A DNA stretch of 7,806 nt from assembly GCA_900755005.1 (NCBI GenBank), contig CAAEEX010000035.1, forward strand, positions 1-7,806, written 5' to 3'. How positions within the stretch are numbered: the stretch's first letter is position 1; each line of letters opens with the position of its first letter. Positions 6,204 to 7,806 of the stretch are shown here, piece after piece. The notes under the pieces are model-generated. The model did no database searches. It had not been told where the DNA came from and worked only from the letters and a program-made list of their open reading frames with translations. Source of the stretch: an uncultured Collinsella sp. (GTDB lineage: Bacteria > Actinomycetota > Coriobacteriia > Coriobacteriales > Coriobacteriaceae). The position numbers and the translations under genes are program-made.

Positions 6204-6318
6204 GCACTTGGGGACGTTCCTTTTCTGCCGGCACTCGGGGACACTCCTCACTCTGGTGCATTGGGGACAGGTTTGTTTGCACCAGGTTGGTGCAGATTAA
6301 CCTGGCCCCATTGCACCA
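6204..6318. repeat. REP-like palindromic repeat cluster
   Basis: Three copies of a GGGGAC-centred motif occur. GCACTTGGGGACGTTCC (6204-6220) and GCACTCGGGGACACTCC (6230-6246) are 14/17 identical direct repeats 26 bp apart. TGGTGCATTGGGGACAGGTT (6254-6273) is the third, and its near-perfect inverse (18/20) stands at 6299-6318. Between the last two sits a perfect 7 bp hairpin, TGCACCA/TGGTGCA (6278-6294). The layout is that of REP/BIME-type extragenic elements, which RAYT transposases spread; none is encoded here. It begins 13 bases after the ferredoxin stop and may also act as its terminator or 3' stabiliser. Confidence 0.65.
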
Positions 6319-6330
6319 ATTTCGTATGCG

Positions 6331-7092
6331 CTAGACAAAGAGCTCGCATTCCTTCCGCACGACGCAAACCTTGCTCAGCATCTGGGAAACAGCGGATAGC
6401 TTGTTGGGATCAAGCTTACGAGCGCCTCGCGGGCATACGGCAATGCAGCGCATGCAGGAGATGCACGCCTCGCCAGCTGCTCGTTTGGGGTCACCCTTGT
6501 CGATAGCACAAACGGGGCACGCCGCGGCGCATGCACCGCAGGAGACGCAATCCTCTGTTGCCTCGGGTGCCATGCGGTGACCTCTGGCTTGTTTATAAGG
6601 ACGATTGCCGGGAATAGAGGGCTCGGATGCATCCTCAGCCAACAGCTTTTGCTGAATTTGCTGCGCAAACTCTGCGAGCTGCGCCGCATCCTGCGCATCC
6701 GGACGACCGGCAGCAAACTGTCGCGCAATGGAATGTTCTGCAATGGCTGCAACTGCCGCGATTACCTGGAATCCCGCATGCTTCGCAACGTCCTCCAGCT
6801 CTACGAGCGTGTCCTCAAACGCGCGGTTTCCGTAGACGCACACCAGAACGGCCCGCGCTCCGTTGCCGTGAACCATGTTCAGTCGGTCGACCGCCACGGC
6901 AGGGACTCTGCCGGCATACGCTGGCACGGAGATAACAGCCACGTCGTCCTCAGTCATCGAGACAGCGCTGAAATCTAGCCCGCTATCGGTCAGATCGACG
7001 GTAACGGTCTTTTTGTCCAGCGCCCCGGCCACAAGGCCAGACACCTTCCGCGTTCCGCCCGTCGGACTAAACACAATTTCGAATACGCTCAT
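6331..7092 (-). CDS. EFR1-type flavodoxin-like / 2x[4Fe-4S] ferredoxin fusion
   Basis: A 253-residue cytoplasmic electron carrier. The N-terminal part (about 1-150) is flavodoxin-like, with the FMN-phosphate loop SPTGGTRK (9-16) and a PAYAGRVP stretch (58-65) expected near the flavin. A linker leads to a bacterial-type ferredoxin with two 4Fe-4S motifs: Cys182, 185, 188 and 192 (CVSCGACAAACP) and Cys210, 213, 216 and 220 (CISCMRCIAVCP). A short C-terminal tail has two further cysteines (243, 249). Such fusions are common in anaerobic Clostridia and Coriobacteriia; the physiological partner is generally unknown. The ATG at 7092 follows a GGGGGGAGGG ribosome site at good spacing. It stands alone between two non-coding stretches, so it is probably monocistronic. 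Confidence 0.93.
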   Translation of the reverse strand: MSVFEIVFSPTGGTRKVSGLVAGALDKKTVTVDLTDSGLDFSAVSMTEDDVAVISVPAYAGRVPAVAVDRLNMVHGNGARAVLVCVYGNRAFEDTLVELEDVAKHAGFQVIAAVAAIAEHSIARQFAAGRPDAQDAAQLAEFAQQIQQKLLAEDASEPSIPGNRPYKQARGHRMAPEATEDCVSCGACAAACPVCAIDKGDPKRAAGEACISCMRCIAVCPRGARKLDPNKLSAVSQMLSKVCVVRKECELFV

Positions 7093-7150
7093 CGAGGCAC
7101 CCTCCCCCCTACGCCTGGCAACGCGTCAAGCCGTTTTCACATTCAGACAG

Positions 7151-7189
7151 AGTATACGGCGCGTGGGATCCCCGTTTTGGTGCACCAAA
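7151..7189 (-). promoter_or_regulatory. Candidate promoter and operator of the ferredoxin gene
   Basis: TATACT on the minus strand (7156-7151) matches the -10 consensus at five of six bases and lies about 60 bases before the ferredoxin ATG. The expected -35 position overlaps a perfect 14 bp palindrome, TTTGGTGCACCAAA (7176-7189), and has no recognisable -35 box. A regulator bound at the palindrome would therefore control this promoter. The regulator is not identified. Confidence 0.45.
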
Positions 7190-7229
7190 CACCCCAATGC
7201 GCCCACCCTGCGCTGTCTGCCTCTTCGTT

Positions 7230-7266
7230 TTGTATAAATTACGGTACAGATTGTATATATTTACGG
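7230..7266. repeat. Tandem AT-rich direct repeat, 21 bp period
   Basis: TTGTATAAATTACGG (7230-7244) is followed 21 bp later by TTGTATATATTTACGG (7251-7266). The units differ by an inserted T and an A/T change. The spacing of two helical turns and the AT-rich island in GC-rich DNA fit a regulator site or promoter upstream of the ferredoxin gene. Confidence 0.45.
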
Positions 7267-7303
7267 GATATCGCCGCGTTCTCCTGAGGTACCCCATCCT
7301 GGC

Positions 7304-7329
7304 CCGTGCAAAAAACGGAGTATTCTGCA
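7304..7329 (+). repeat. 26-base motif, copy A
   Basis: It reads CCGTGCA, then AAAAAC, then GGAGTATTCTGCA. A second copy in inverse orientation lies about 185 bases downstream with the same CCGTGCA and GGAGTATTCTGCA blocks and the same six-base spacing. Confidence 0.5.
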
Positions 7330-7514
7330 ACGTGACCGCGCCAGCACCGCCGCGGGTGGGCAAAACTGTAGGGCGCCGTATCGTTCTAAGTCCCGACATG
7401 GCGAGAATGACGCGCCCCTGCTCCGGAAAACGGCGAAATCTGACTCGGAACGCTCGCTAGGGATATCCGAAGGCCACCGTTGGCGACGTCGAATCATATG
7501 CAGACAACTCGAAC

Positions 7515-7540
7515 TGCAGAATACTCCAAAAAATGCACGG
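7515..7540 (-). repeat. 26-base motif, copy B (inverted)
   Basis: On the minus strand it reads CCGTGCA, then TTTTTT, then GGAGTATTCTGCA. Twenty outer positions are identical to copy A; the six middle bases are a T-tract instead of an A-tract. Confidence 0.5.
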
Positions 7541-7648
7541 CGCACCCCATAGGACCCATTGCTGCATGGCGGAAAATAGGTCCTCAGCATCCCCCAGATG
7601 CATTCCCGAGAAAATCACGTTTGAATTAGCGATGGACACGGCAAACAA

Positions 7649-7679
7649 AAGGGCCCGAGCGTTGTTTGCTCGGGCCCTT
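7649..7679 (-). terminator. Strong intrinsic terminator of the right-edge gene
   Basis: A perfect 12 bp stem, AAGGGCCCGAGC with GCTCGGGCCCTT, encloses a seven-base loop. On the minus strand it is followed by TTTTGTTTG. It lies about 33 bases after the stop codon of the gene cut by the right edge. Confidence 0.88.
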
Positions 7680-7711
7680 AGCTTGTCTCACGCTAGCGCG
7701 CGATGCGCATC

Positions 7712-7806
7712 TTACTTGCGCTTGCCGCCGCCGTCACCGGGGCGACGGAAGCTGCCGCCGCGCTTGCCACCACGGCTGTTGCCATAGCTGCCACGGTTAT
7801 CGCGAC
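7712..7806 (-). CDS. C-terminal RGG-rich tail, probably of a DEAD-box RNA helicase (N-terminus outside window)
   Basis: Only the last 30 residues are visible, ending in TAA at 7714-7712. They are very basic and rich in Arg, Gly and Ser, with an RGGKRGGSFRRPGDGGGKRK ending. Such low-complexity tails bind RNA and are typical of bacterial DEAD-box helicases of the DeaD/CsdA group, where they follow the helicase core. Other RNA-binding proteins with RGG tails cannot be excluded from this fragment. The strong terminator downstream shows the transcript ends here. Confidence 0.6.
   Translation of the reverse strand, partial: RDNRGSYGNSRGGKRGGSFRRPGDGGGKRK

Larger units (their letters stand above)
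7190..7648. other. Gene-free stretch between ferredoxin and the right-edge gene
   Basis: No convincing coding sequence is found on either strand. It contains a tandem AT-rich repeat (7230-7266), an inverted pair of 26-base motifs (7304-7329 and 7515-7540), and small inverted repeats such as AGGACC/GGTCCT (7551-7556 with 7579-7584) and GCATC/GATGC (7587-7591 with 7597-7601). It may hold a distal control region, a small RNA, or the remains of a decayed gene or mobile element; the sequence does not decide between these. Confidence 0.4.

Noticed and set aside
6070..6282. A 70-residue minus-strand frame across the REP-like cluster and leader
   Set aside because: It is built from repeat units and would overlap the promoter and RAT-like hairpin; no ribosome site or family resemblance.
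6204..6318. Short repeats resembling a CRISPR array
   Set aside because: Only two direct units of 17 imperfect bases with a 9-base gap, the rest inverted; no proper spacers and no cas genes.
7457..7648. A 63-residue minus-strand frame starting MFAVSIANSN
   Set aside because: The opening faintly recalls type III pantothenate kinase, but the start is a TTG in the tail of the terminator with no ribosome site, and the rest matches nothing I know. Too weak to call a gene or pseudogene.

Overview
The window reads as a piece of a GC-rich, fermentative, anaerobic Actinomycetota chromosome, most likely a gut Coriobacteriia member of the Collinsella type. That assignment is inference from GC-rich codon use, ferredoxin-type redox genes, a PTS-based sugar economy and REP-like repeats; there is no rRNA or marker gene here to prove it. 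All six protein genes I can support lie on the minus strand. The long plus-strand open frames, including a 990-codon one, are shadows of these genes.

Left part (1-1243): the 5' two thirds or so of a GltD-like FAD/NAD(P) oxidoreductase, preceded by an N-terminal NuoF-type 4Fe-4S segment. This build is typical of electron-transfer subunits of hydrogenase or formate dehydrogenase complexes. It has an upstream region of about 160 bases with several inverted repeats and a perfect 9+9 bp palindrome (1404-1427). Immediately beyond lies the terminator (1430-1467) of the next operon.

Centre (1500-6130): a self-contained alpha-glucoside PTS operon transcribed leftward in the order EIIA(Glc-type), LicT/BglG-type antiterminator, EIICB permease, GH4 6-phospho-alpha-glucosidase. 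Sugar is imported and phosphorylated by EIIA and EIICB. The GH4 enzyme then splits the phosphorylated disaccharide into glucose 6-phosphate and a second hexose. The antiterminator is expected to be controlled by PTS phosphorylation of its four conserved PRD histidines. The leader before EIIA holds a plausible antiterminator hairpin (6068-6099) whose 3' arm overlaps a 14 bp terminator-like stem (6013-6075). This would be the control switch, although its internal layout differs from the classical RAT element.

Right part: a palindromic REP-like cluster (6204-6318), then an EFR1-type flavodoxin/2x[4Fe-4S] ferredoxin fusion (6331-7092). A gene-free stretch of about 620 bases follows, holding a possible operator and promoter, a tandem AT-rich repeat and an inverted pair of 26-base motifs. 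The window ends with a strong terminator (7649-7679) and the RGG-rich C-terminal tail of a protein cut by the edge, probably a DEAD-box RNA helicase.

Nothing here amounts to a demonstrably new system. The items most worth a second look are the non-canonical antitermination leader, the inverted 26-base motif pair, the REP-like cluster and the operator next to the redox gene.
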